Assembly (NCBI RefSeq): GCF_047675955.1
Contig: NC_132927.1
Span: forward strand, 64,771,702 to 64,835,701
Direction of reading: 5' to 3'
From: Chlorocebus sabaeus
Lineage: Eukaryota; Chordata; Mammalia; Primates; Cercopithecidae
Length of the DNA stretch: 64,000 bases
Shown: positions 10,640-23,000 of the stretch, piece after piece
How positions within the stretch are numbered: the stretch's first letter is position 1
How the letters are laid out: each line of letters begins with the position of its first letter
The notes under the pieces: generated by a model
What the model saw: the letters and a program-made list of their open reading frames with translations, nothing else
Told to the model about the DNA's origin: nothing
The model's database searches: none
Program-made: the position numbers and the translations under genes

Positions 10640-13600
10640 CTAGCAAACAAAATAGGCATAAAGCAGTATGAAAGCACACACACAACTTGATACGTTTAAT
10701 GCACAGTTTGTCTAAATACATAATGGGTGACATCATATGACAAAGTCACTTTCAGGACACTATAAGCCTTTCATTTTCCAACACTGCGCCCATGGTATGA
10801 ATATCACAAGTGGGATTTAACTTATGAAGACAAAACAATCTGTTCTAACAGTGTGATTCTCATATTAGACAGCTTCAAAATGACATGGGAATCTAAAAAC
10901 TATAAAAATGTCAACTTTTATTCTTGCCAAATATACTCAGACATTTTTAAACAAAAATATGACTCAGTAACTCAATATTGCCTTTGTCAAGAGAGCAAAA
11001 GCAAATAACTATTAAATAACATTTCTTCAGAGCTATTCATTTATCCATGAAATTTAAGATATCAGTGCTTACTTTCTCCCCCACTTAACCCCTGAGGTTT
11101 AATTTAAAGGTTATCATGATCAGACAGTAGTTATCCAAAGACTCATTTATTCAGCATTTACTGAGCAGCCATTTTTTGCCAACTGCCATTTTGTAAAATG
11201 CTATATGATAAAACTGCATGTTTTCTACAATTACAAAATATTATAATTTTAATGCTGCCCTGCCTCCAAATACATACAAGCATGCAGAAGTAGAACTTGT
11301 TAACTTTTAGGAAAAACATTCCATGCAGACCCCTAATGTTTACTCACAGTTTGAAATTGGATGGTCTCCTCTTTATTTGCCAGTTCTAATGCAAAAAAGG
11401 ACTTGTTGTGGGACATGTTGGCAATGTCATGCCACCTAAAGAACAGCAAATAGAGAATGGCAATGTGAGTGCCTGTGGGCGAAACAAGGAGATAGAATAT
11501 ACAAGTATTCCCTAAGCCTGACGTATAAGTTAGTATTTGGTGACATTTTTGAGAAAAACAAAAAACAAAAAACACGAGACCAGCCTGGCCAACATGGTGA
11601 AACCCTGTCTCTACTAAGAATATAAAAAAGTTAGCTGGGTGTGGTGGTGGGCACCTGCAATCCCGGCTACTTGGGAGGCTGAGGCAGAAGAATTGCTTGA
11701 ACCCAGGAGGCGGAGGTTGCAGTGAGTTGAGACAGCACCATTGCACTCCAGCCTAGGCAACAGAAACGAAACTCCGTCTTAAAAAAAAAAAAATTACAAA
11801 AACTAGGCCAGGCAAGGTGGCAAGCACCTGTAATCCCAGCTACTCAGGAGGCTGAGGCAGAAGAATCGTCTGAACCCAGGAGGCAGAGGTTGCAGTGAGC
11901 CAAGATCGCGCCATTGCATGCCAGCCTGGGCAACAGAGCGAGACTCCGTCTCAAAAAAAAAAAAAAAAAAAAAAAAAACCAGTGGTTTTAATCAGCTAGC
12001 ATGAATGTTCTAATTGAAGTGACAGCAGCTAGTTGTAAAAAGTAAACTCATGTATACTAAATGAGGGAAAAGAGAATTTAAAAGATGTAAAATGTATCAT
12101 TCTCATGTGTCAGATGTGCTTGATGGAAGATCCCCTGTCTTAGCTGATTGCCAATGCCTCATTTACTCATTCAACAAAATAAAAGACACCTATTATAACA
12201 ATGCCAGAAACTGCAGTCGGTCCTAGGAACACTAAGATTAGTGAAGTACAGTGCTTCCCTCAAAAGAGCACAGGTGGAGGGGAAAGGTGGGAGAAAGAAC
12301 ACAGAAGCCAACAAGAACCTTTAAGTGCTGCAGGTATTAAAATAAGGCACAAAAGTTGGGCAGGTGTGCTCTGAAAAGCTTCAGGGTGAAGATAAATTTG
12401 AAATGCCAGGAACTCAAAGAGTGAACTATTCTGGAAGTGATCACTACGATTCAAAATCTCATACTTTCTAATTTTATCACATTAGCTTTTATATGTTAAT
12501 ATTTGATTTTATTACATAATCACAGAATGTCATAAAAAGAAAAAATTATGGAAGAAAAAATTTTATCCTTCTCCATTAGATTTATTTTAAATGTATTAAA
12601 ATAAAATCAACTTAGTAGTGATTCACTGTTTGTTAAATCTAAAGATTATTAGCATCACATTAAGGCAACTGTGAAAATTCCCATCCAGTGATAAAGGAAG
12701 CCAGGCAGATGCCTCAAGTTTCCATGTGACACTTTGGGCACCATCAGAGCCCTGCCCTTCAGGTGAAGCCACGGATCTATTTTCCTCTCCTCTCCCTGAC
12801 CCGCAACTCAGCATGTTGGGAAGGGTTAATATAAGTGGCTTGGGGACAAGAGGGCAACTGCCAAAGGGGAGCCACCCAGGCCAGGGCAATGCATTCTAGA
12901 AGTGGGGTTCTGCTCCCCAAGTGATGGGTACTCTCTGAGGTCGTAATCACCATGGAGAATTCATGGCTCAAGAGGCAGTAAAGCAAAGGAAGTGAGAGAG
13001 GAGACGTCAGTTTAGAGAAAAAGCTCTTCAAAGGCAAAACTAGTTCTCAAGAAGAAATGGTAGCAGTGGTTTAGAAAGCTTGAGTAATGTGTGTGTTGCG
13101 ATGCTGGCAGTGAGTAGGGGGTGGAGAGAATAAAAGCTGTTTAATACAGTAATTAAGAGCCCACACATAAAGTGGAGGACCCAAGTTATAGTCCTAGTTA
13201 TGCCAGTTAATAACTGAGGGACCACGGACAAATCACAACTTTTCTAAGCCTCAATTATCACATGTGCAAAGAGGTGGTGATACCTACTGCTGAGAGTGTT
13301 ATGAAGATTACAATAAAAAAATTCACATAAAATGCTCAGCATAGTTTATCTGACTCATGATAAGCACTCAACAAATGGTAGACATGAAGGAACCAAAAAA
13401 CAAAAGTGATAGAATGTTTTCCTGCCTTATAAAAACAATATAAGCTTTTGGTTGGACACCATGGCTCACGCCTGTAATCCCATCACCTTTGGAGGCCAAA
13501 GAGGGAGAATCGCTTGAGACCAGGAGTTAGAAACCAGCCTGGGCAACACAGCAAGACCTCATCTCTATAAAATAAAATAAATAATAAATATAAATTTAAA

Positions 13601-16600
13601 AACAATATAAACTTTTAATTTTCACTACTCTGTACCCAATTTACCCAACTGGGTAAATAGAATCTCAGAGTAAAACTGCAAGTATTTCTATGAAATGAAC
13701 TTTGGATTTTCCAGATTACAGATTTTAAGGAATTAAAGGCAGGGATTATACAATATGGAACAACTTACTATCTTTAAGATACAAATTAGAACACAGAATA
13801 CTATAAAGGAAATTAAAATCACCTGTAGTTTCATTGTTCGGAGTCAGTTACTATTAGTACATTGCTATATATCCTTTCCATCTTTCTTCACATTCCAAGA
13901 TTTCCACACATGAATAGTATCTTTTTTTATATCAGCAAAAAACCCAACATTATAAAAAATTATTGAAATTTGGTATTTCAAATGGTATGGTAGATACTGG
14001 TATTTTAGGAATTTTGGTACAAAACTAGAGTCAAAACAAAGATCTATATTTTTCATAAGAAAAAGCCCTACAGGCCAGGCACAGTGGACTCACCCCTGGA
14101 ATCCCAGCACTCTGGGAGGCAGGCAGATAGCCTGAGCCCAAGAATTTGAGACTAGCCTGGGCAACATGGCGAAACTGTCTCTACAAAAAATACAAAAATT
14201 AGCCAGGCATGGTGGCATTAGCCTGTAGTCCTAGCTACTCAGGAAGCTGGGATGGGAGGATCACTTCAGCCTGGGAGGTCAAGGCTGCAGTGAGTGGTGA
14301 CTATACCACTGTACTCTAGCCTGGGCAACAGAGTGAGACCTTGTCTCACAGTAAATAAATTAACCAATAAATTGCCCTGGAAACCACAGCTCAAATTAAA
14401 AATTCATATCAAAACAAAGAATGGCCTCCATATGGCACAAAAAGGGTCACACATTTTTAAGCATTTTATAGTAGGCCATCATTATAGGCATTATATTCTG
14501 GAAATTTCGTTTTGAAGAAAGTGGCTTACTGAAAAGGACTGTTGCATTCCAATGGTATTTTTTTTTCTAGGAAGGGAATTATTTCCATTTTTTAATGAGA
14601 CCTTGGTATAGACTTGTGAACAATTTAACTGCTGTAAGTACTAAAAAAATATATCACCAACAGGAGTCACAGAAAACATACAAAAAGAGGTAAGAAAAAT
14701 ACCTAAATACCACAGGATGCCTTCCATTCTTGTGTTTCACAAAGATACCTTCAAGACACGCTCCAATGGATATGTCACTTCCTTGGCTATCCTAAAAGGA
14801 GAAAGCAAAAGAAGAAACACCCAGGAAGCAGATGCCGAGGAACTGCTGCTACAGAGTTCCCTGGACTGGCTTCCCAGATGCAGAAAGTTCAGAAGACCTA
14901 CAGAGGAACTATGCAGGAAGACGAAAGTCTGAATGAGATCTATGATCTTACAGATATGTATAAAAATTGAAAAAGTTTGGCCCTCCTTAGGAACTCTATT
15001 TCAAGACCATTTCAGAGTATGAACCGCAAAATGGGAATGCGTTTTACCACAAAATTTTGGTCACCAGGACCTCGGCTTTTAAGTTTCCAGAGTTTTGCAT
15101 GTCCTCAGCCTTTGCACATAAGGACATCTTTGGATTTCCCCACGATTTTCTCAAATCTGTGAGCCTAACTTTAAAGAACCCCAGCCACCGAGCCACACTT
15201 ACCTTAGCAGGGTAGCTCTCTTCTCCATAGCCATCCATTCTCTCTACCTCCTGCATGTACAGCATTTCAGCATCAGGAGCTGCGAGCCCTCTGCAACCCA
15301 AAAGAAGCAAGATTGTTCACAAAGCAAGCTTAAAATGGTTTAAAATAAAGCTTTTCTTAAAACCTATGTATCAATTTAGCATAGGACATTACAAACATTT
15401 CAAGTTTCTAAGCATCTATAATTGGTTATATCAATCTGTTGATATTTACTGAAAACCAGTATGTGTAAAGCACCGTACTGAATGCTGAGGGTATCACATG
15501 AGATCCTGCTCTCTATGCTTAAGGCAGATGACTGGGAAGGTAGGGGATAAAAAAACTTCCTAAAAAAATCTTCAGGTGAAATCTTGAACTTTTCTTAAAT
15601 CACCAAGTAATTGCTTATTATCCCAAATATCAGGGCTGGGCACGGTGACTCATGCCTGTAACCCCAGCAACTTGGGAAGCCAAGGAGAAAGGACCACCTG
15701 AGGCCAGCAGTTTGAGACCAGCCTGGGAAACATAGTGAGACCTTGTCAATACAAAAAAAAAAAAAAAAGTTTAAATTAGCCCGGCATGGTGGTGCACATC
15801 TATAGTCCCAGCTGCTTGGAAGGTTGAGGTGGGAAGACTGCTTGAACCCAGGAGTTCAAGGATGCAGTGAGCTATGATTGCTCCACTGCACGCCAGTCTG
15901 GGCAACAAAAAAAAAACACAAAAAAACAAAAACAAAAACAACAAAATATCAGGCATTACTGAGAATTATGTGCTAAATGTCGAATGCAGGGAATAAGGGT
16001 ATGAGAAGGAGACATGAAAACCCCTTTTTGCTCAGGTGAGTGGAGTGCAGCACTACTAGGATGGGTAGGAAGGCAGTGTGGGTACAGGAGGAGTGCCCAA
16101 GTGCATGCAGACTTGCATCTCCAGCCTCATCTTCCGATGCTCCCCTCTGTGCTCAAGGCACCCACACTGCAGCCATCCCAAACTCTGCATCTCTTCAGAT
16201 AGAGTATGTTCCCTAGCCCCTCTGGGCTTTTGCACATGAGAACCCCTCTTCTTGGTATGCCTGTGACTCACTTGTGGATCTGGCCAATCCCTAATATCCT
16301 TCAAAACTCTGTCTATGTATCATTTCCTCTGGGTCACCTTCTGGGATTCCCCAATGCCCCAATTCTGTGCAGTCCCAATACATTCCACCCATACCCCTCT
16401 ACTGCACTCATTATCTTCTTATATGTGTTATCATTACTATAGTGGGTTGTCCTGCCAGCCCTCATATTGCAGGGCTGGGAATGCACGCTTAGAAGACAAG
16501 AAATTATTCTATTTATCTTTGTGCCATAGCATCCAGCACTCTTACTCTGCCTAATACAAAGAACACTAAGCTATCTTTTAAGGAAATGCACAAATGAATA

Positions 16601-16978
16601 AATGGAAGTGACAAAGGCAGGGCAATGTGTGCCTGAGGGATCAATTAAGCTAGAAAAGAAATGGTTCATGTGGACAGCAGAAGGTAAAGCTGGGAAGGCA
16701 GGATTTAACCAATTTATGGGAGGCCTTTAATCCCAGAGTAATGAACTCAGGCTAGCAGGAAGCGTGAAAATACCCACAAGCACGTGGAAGGAGAAGGAGA
16801 GGGGTAAGAGGAAAGTGATATGCTAGGGAGATTAATCTTTTGTGAGCCACTGTGTGGATTTGAGTGGAGAGAGACTAGAGGCAAAAGGTTATTTTATTTG
16901 GAAGGTGATAAGCAATAGGTTCTAACGAAACTGACCTGATTTCAATTCCCACCTTTACCACATGTAGAGGTAACTAAA

Positions 16979-17012
<34 letters not shown>

Positions 17013-20000
17013 CTGTCACCAGGCTGGAGTGCAGTGGCACGATCTCAGCTCACTGCAATCTCTGCCTCCCGGGTTCAAGCAAATCCCCTGCCTCAGCCTT
17101 CTGAGTAGCTGAGACTACCGGTGTATGCCACAACATCTGGCTAATTTTTTGTATTTTAGTGGAGACAGGGTTTCATCATGTTTGCCAGGATGGTCTCGAT
17201 CTCCTGACTTCGTGATCTCCCCGCCTCAGCCTCCCAAAGTGCTGGGATTATAGGCATGAGCCACCGCTCCCGGCCAGAGATAACTAAATCTTTTTGAGTT
17301 TGGTTTCCCCATCTGTAAGATGGAGATAATAATGTTTATCTTAATGAGTAGTTATAAGAATTTAATGATAGAGTACAGATAGTCCTCAACTTATGATGGT
17401 TCAACTGAATGACTTTTCAACTTTACAATGGTACAAAGGTGATACAAATTCAGTAGGAACTGTACTTCGAGGACCCGTACAACTATTCTGTTTTTCACTT
17501 TCAGTACTGTATTCAACAAATTATATGAGATATTCAACATTATAAAATATATTACAGGCTTTGTGTTAGATGATTTTGCCCAACCGTATGCTGATGTAAG
17601 TGTTCTGAGAACAGGTAGGGTAGGCTAGGCTAAGCTATGATGTTCAGCAGGATTGGTCTATTAAATACATCTTGACTTACAGTATTTTCAACTTACTATG
17701 GGTTTATCAGGACTTAACGCCATCCTAAGTCAAGGAACATCTGTATGTGGAACTGTGTGGTAGTTGGTTTAGAATGAAACCTAGAATTCTCTAGAAGAGT
17801 ATTTTTTCTTACAGGCAACACAGAGATTCACCATGAAAGAATGTCAATATGTACAAGTATACAAAGGTATGCAGAAGCATAGTTCAGAGTACTAAGCACC
17901 ATAGTTCTTAGCGTAGTTCCCCAGATGACAGACACAGCTTCCATAGGTATACAGAGGGAAGTAACCCTGGACTTGCTAAGCTGTATCATAAAAGAAAACA
18001 AATCATCCTAATTTTACATTAACCTATACAGGATGAGGTTATCAAATAAACCTTTACTATACACAATAAAAAATGGGCACCCTTCAATGACTGGCTGCTT
18101 TCAACTTCCTCAGTGTCCTCACTGGTAAAAAAGGACAACAAATGAATAATATGGGTAAGTGCTTACTTAGAACAGCACATGGTACATAGTGAGTACTATG
18201 TAAATGTTGGCTACTTGTAATAGCAGCGGCAGTAATGTTCCAAATTTAGTTGGGCAAATACATATTAATCATGTAAATTAAATATTTAATTGAATATTTC
18301 AAATTCAAGCAGACATTGGTTCCATGCTATTTCCATGTCTTATTTCTTAGAGTTACCTGTATTTCTGATGTAGTAAGGCCACTTTTTGGGTTGCTTCTTC
18401 CAATACTTTTTCATCTTGTAACCATCCCTGAAGAAAACACACAGTGGTAAGTATGTGAAAATTCACCCAAATTTCTTAGAAGGAATCATGGCCATTGACT
18501 GTTAATGACTCTCGTCACTATCTGGCAAAATTATGACTACTGTTAATATATGGGAGCTTTGCTTACATAGGTAATCACCTTTCTAAGGAATTAAGTGGCT
18601 TCTTCACAGGAGCCAAAAAACAAAAAACAAACAAAAAAAAACTTGCCCCACCTTCTCAATTCACCCCTGGGAAAGTTTCAGCTGAGTTATTTCAAGTTGG
18701 TGACAGTAGTCAGCCAGTCCTGAGCCCAGCAAGATAAAAACATCTTGTGTGTTCTCTGGCTGGCTGTATAGACACTCAGAAGAGCATGCCACACCTTCCT
18801 TAGTAGTTGCAATGCAGTTTCTATGTCCCTTCCATCAGTAATGACTTTATAAAAGTAGAAGGCAGTGTCTTTGTCATCTACTTTTTAAATTGCTGATGAG
18901 AAGTGACATTCATTCCTCAATATAATTTTGTAAGGTTTCAAACCTTCAGTTAAAAGCAAAACCTGCGCCTTCCTGAGAAGCTGAAAATGAATCCTTCTTT
19001 TTAAACTCACATTCAAATAGAAAACAAATATCTCCAGGCACAGTGCAGTCACTACAGACCCTTCAGTTTCTGTGGGTTCACAAGGACCAAGATGACTACA
19101 ACGGAGAAAGCAGTCACACTTGAGATGTTTATAAGAGGGAATTTTTTTTTATAATCCTATTCCTGACAGTAAGTCTATCATACGGATTTCATTTCAGGGA
19201 TTATTAAGGGTATAGGAATGAACTGTTTGTGTTAAAAAGCCCAGTGTCAAAAGAAGTCTTACCACAGGAAACAAGGCAAATTTCTGAAGAAAGTCCTGGG
19301 ATTCATACTGATCAAAGTCACCAAAATCAGCTATATAGAATGACAAAAACTCACGTTAATTATATTTAAATTTCATTGCAAAATATGCACAACAAAATTC
19401 AACATGCAGTATATATAGATGGTATGCTAATATTTCAGAAGTCAAATTTTTTATAACTATAAAAAGTATATTTTAAAAGTATCTTTTTAAAAATGTTAAT
19501 TAGGTAGACATGAGTCTTGGCTTGGCAAAATGCCTATGAATTAAATAAAAAAACAAGTTGCAAGCTATATGTAATATGATCTCATTTTTATAGTTAAAAT
19601 GCAAACAAAACCTACCCTGTAATCATATATGCTTGCTTATGTACAGAAAAATGTCAAGGAGAAACCAAATTGTCAACAGTAGTGATGAAATGGACTTAGA
19701 CCACTTGAATATATTACAGCAAGATATATTTGTTTTGAAATTTTTATTTTTTTAAAAAAATTGACAATTCAGCAAAATGTTTATGAAAAAGTAATTCTTA
19801 AAGCCAAAAAGGATACTTAAGAAAATCCAAAGTACCTTGAAAAGGAATGTGGCTCTATGTGCATCAGGCATTTGTTTAAAAATGATGCATGTCTCCATGC
19901 CTGCTAATAGCTGAAGGAGTTTTATTAATAATTATTCTGATTAAATTTCACTCCCAAGGCGAAATGCCAGTAATTGTTTGAAATAATGCACTGTCAGAAA

Positions 20001-23000
20001 CCTTCCCGGCCGGGCCGGGCGCGGTGGCTCAAGCCTGTAATCCCAGCACTTTGGGAGGCCGAGACGGGCGGATCACAAGGTCAGAAGATCGAGACCATCC
20101 TGGCTAACACGGTGAAACCCCCGTCTCTACTAAAAAATACAAAAAACTAGCCGGGCGAGGTGGCGGGCGCCTGTAGTCCCAGCTACTCGGGAGGCTGAGG
20201 CAGGAGAATGGCGGGAACCCGGGAGGCGGAGCTTGCAGTGAGCTGAGATCCGGCCACAGCACTCCAGCCTGAGCCACAGAGCGAGACTCCGTCTCAAAAA
20301 AAAAAAAAAAAAGAAACCTTCCCGGCCAGGCACAGTGGCTCATACCTATAATCCCAGCACTTCAGTAAGCCAAGGAGGAAGGATAGCTTGAGCCCAAGAG
20401 ATAGCAAGACCCTATCTCTACAGAAAAGTTTAAAAATTAGCCATGTATGGTAGCGCACACCTGTAGTCACAGCTACTTGGGAGGCTCAGGTGGGAGGTTC
20501 ACTTGAGCCCAGTAGGTTCTGGCTGCAGTGCGCCACGATCACATCACTGCACTCAAGCCTGAGCAACAGAGTAAGACTGTCTCCAGAAAAAAGAAAATAC
20601 ACACATACATGTAAATACATGTATATTAGACATGTAAAAATAAAAAAAATAAACAATTCAAAAATGCTGGTGAAATGCAGAATCTTTATTTATATATGTA
20701 CATTTTAAAGATAAGGTCTTGCTATGTTGCCCAGGCTGGTCTCGAACTCCTGGACTCAAGCAATCTTCCCACGTTGGCCTCCCAAAGTGCTGGGATTAGA
20801 GGCATGAGACACCACACCCAGCCATCTTTATCTATTATGATTGATGATATTATTGCATAATCCAGGACAACCATTTAAGAAACCAAACAAGTGGGAGTGC
20901 GGTGAGGGATAAAAGACTATACATGGGGTACAGGGTACACTGTTCAGGTGATGGGTACACCCAAATTTCAGAAATCACCACTAAAGAATTAATTCATGTA
21001 ACCATGGCCAGGCACAGTGGCTCACACCTGTAATCCCAGCACTTTGGAAGGCTGAGGCAGGTGGATCACCTGAGGTCAGGAGTTTGAGACCAGCCTGGCC
21101 AACATGTTGAAACCCTATCTCTACTAAAAATACAAAAATTAGTTGGGTGTGTGGGGTGGCAGGTGTCTGCAATCCCATGTACTCAGGAAGCTGCGGCAGG
21201 AGAATTGCTTGAACCCAGGAGGCGGAGGTTGCAGTGAGCCGAGATCGTGCCACTGCACTCCAGCCTGGTCCATAGAGCGAGACTCCATCTCAAAAAAAAA
21301 AGTAACTAAATAAATAAGAACTTATTCATGTAACCAAACACCACCTGTTCCCCAAAAACCTATTGAAATAAGTAAATAAGAAGAAACCACACAAATGAAG
21401 TGTACTTAAACTATAAGTGAATATAACCTCATCAAACTCACTGACTGGCATATCTTTCTTCTTAAAATATGACCTATTAGCAGATAAAGTCTTTGAACTA
21501 GATGAATACATAGCATAGTATTAATAAATGTGTATGTATATAGTCATATGTCACTTAATGATGGGAATACGTTGAGAAAGGCATCATTAGGAGATGTGCA
21601 AACATCAGAGTATACTTACACAAACCTAGGTGGTGTAGCCTACTACACACCTAGGCTATACTGTATAGACTATTGCTCATAGAAGCCTATACCGCATGTT
21701 ACTGTACTGAATACTGCAGGCAATTGTAACACAATGATATTTGTGTATCTAAACACAGAAAAGGTACACTAAAAATATAGTGTTATAATTTTATGGGACG
21801 ACTGTCCTATATGAGGTCTTTTGTTGACCGAAACGTCATTTGGCATGTGATTGAATATATGTGTGTGTATACTTCTATTTATTGTACTGTTTGCTCTGTT
21901 GACATATAACATGATTAACTTCCAGAAGTCTCATATTTCATTGAGGTATTCCAAGTTCATTTTTTCCCAAAAGGAAGCCCCTTAGATAACAGAATATTTC
22001 GCTAATATATAAATACTACTAAAGATGTATATAGACAGTCAGTTAACTTAAAAATCCCTTGCTATTTTGTTGCAACACATTTTAATCTGATAGAACTATT
22101 TCATTATGAATTGATCTTATTTACCTTGAACAGCTAAGCCTGCTAGCTGAATTGCTTGTTCTAAGGTACAAGGAATACTTCCTTCCAAGATATCTTTCTT
22201 CAGTTGCAGATAATACTGATACCTATTAAAAAAAATGTCAGTTTTATAAGGTCAATGTCAATATTATCTCATTGAGACACAATGCATTTAACCATAATTT
22301 GGTAGAGAAGCATAAACCAGCAAAACAAAACCTTAATCCTACTTTTTTTTTTTCCAGATAGGGTCTCCCTCTGTTGCCCAGGCTCAAGTGCAGTGGCATG
22401 ATCACTGCTCACTGTAGCCTCGACCTCCCTAAGCTTAGGTGATCCTCACACCTCAGCTTCCTGAGTAGCTGGGACTACAGGTGCACACCATTATGCCTGG
22501 CAAATTTTTCTATTTTTTGTAGAGATGGAGTTTCACCATGTTGTCCAGGCTAGTCTCAAACTCCTGGGCTCAAGTAATCCTAGTGCTTGGATTCAAAATG
22601 CTGGGACTACAGACATGAACCACCATGCAGAGCCCCTAGATGGTTTCAAACAAGGATGACAAAGTCCTCAACCATATGACACTTACACATACACTTTAAT
22701 CAATCTAATGAGTTACTTATCCTAGATTATAGTTATTTCAAAACTAAAACGATCCTATAAGACAATTAGTCATCTGCTCCATGCCCTGTAAAACAGTCCC
22801 TACAATTTCTTTTTAGTTGGAGAAATGAAAAGCCAGTGGCCAATCTTTACTTTAAAAACTGACTAGTAACTTGGTAATATAAGACTTTGCTTACCTTGTT
22901 TGGTGGAAGTTCCCTAGCACTGGAAAGTAAAGCCAGAGAAAAATGGATTCTGAAATTTCAGACCAGGCTGATATTAAAATATTTCTGATAAAATCCCTCA

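Larger units (their letters stand above)
11436..14702 (-). other. PTPN21: PTPN21 intron between coding exons 7 and 8
   Basis: It contains Alu copies at 11575-11793, 11806-11978, 13450-13592 and 14073-14352 and an MIR at about 13140-13385. The stretches 11979-13140, 13610-14070 and 14373-14702 show nothing I recognise. Confidence 0.85.
15291..18356 (-). other. PTPN21: PTPN21 intron between coding exons 5 and 6
   Basis: It contains an AluJ-like copy (15634-15943), a plus-strand L2 (about 16100-16610), an MIR split by a minus-strand Alu, and a Tigger-class transposon (17374-17745). Nothing is recognised in 15291-15624, 16611-16900 or 17746-18356. Confidence 0.85.
19331..22124 (-). other. PTPN21: PTPN21 intron between coding exons 3 and 4
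   Basis: 19331-19995 is unassigned AT-rich sequence. It is followed by the young AluY, two older Alus, a further Alu at 21006 and a MER2 at about 21542-21853. Confidence 0.85.

Noticed and set aside
20013..20311. Human origin of the window
   Set aside because: PTPN21 alone would fit human, but the youngest Alu has Old World monkey diagnostic bases with a fresh duplication. I rate a cercopithecoid source as more likely.
20104..20343. Alu-type ORFs with wording such as [21 protein letters not shown] or [15 protein letters not shown]
   Set aside because: These are the usual translations of Alu DNA and recur at dozens of places here. They are not genes.
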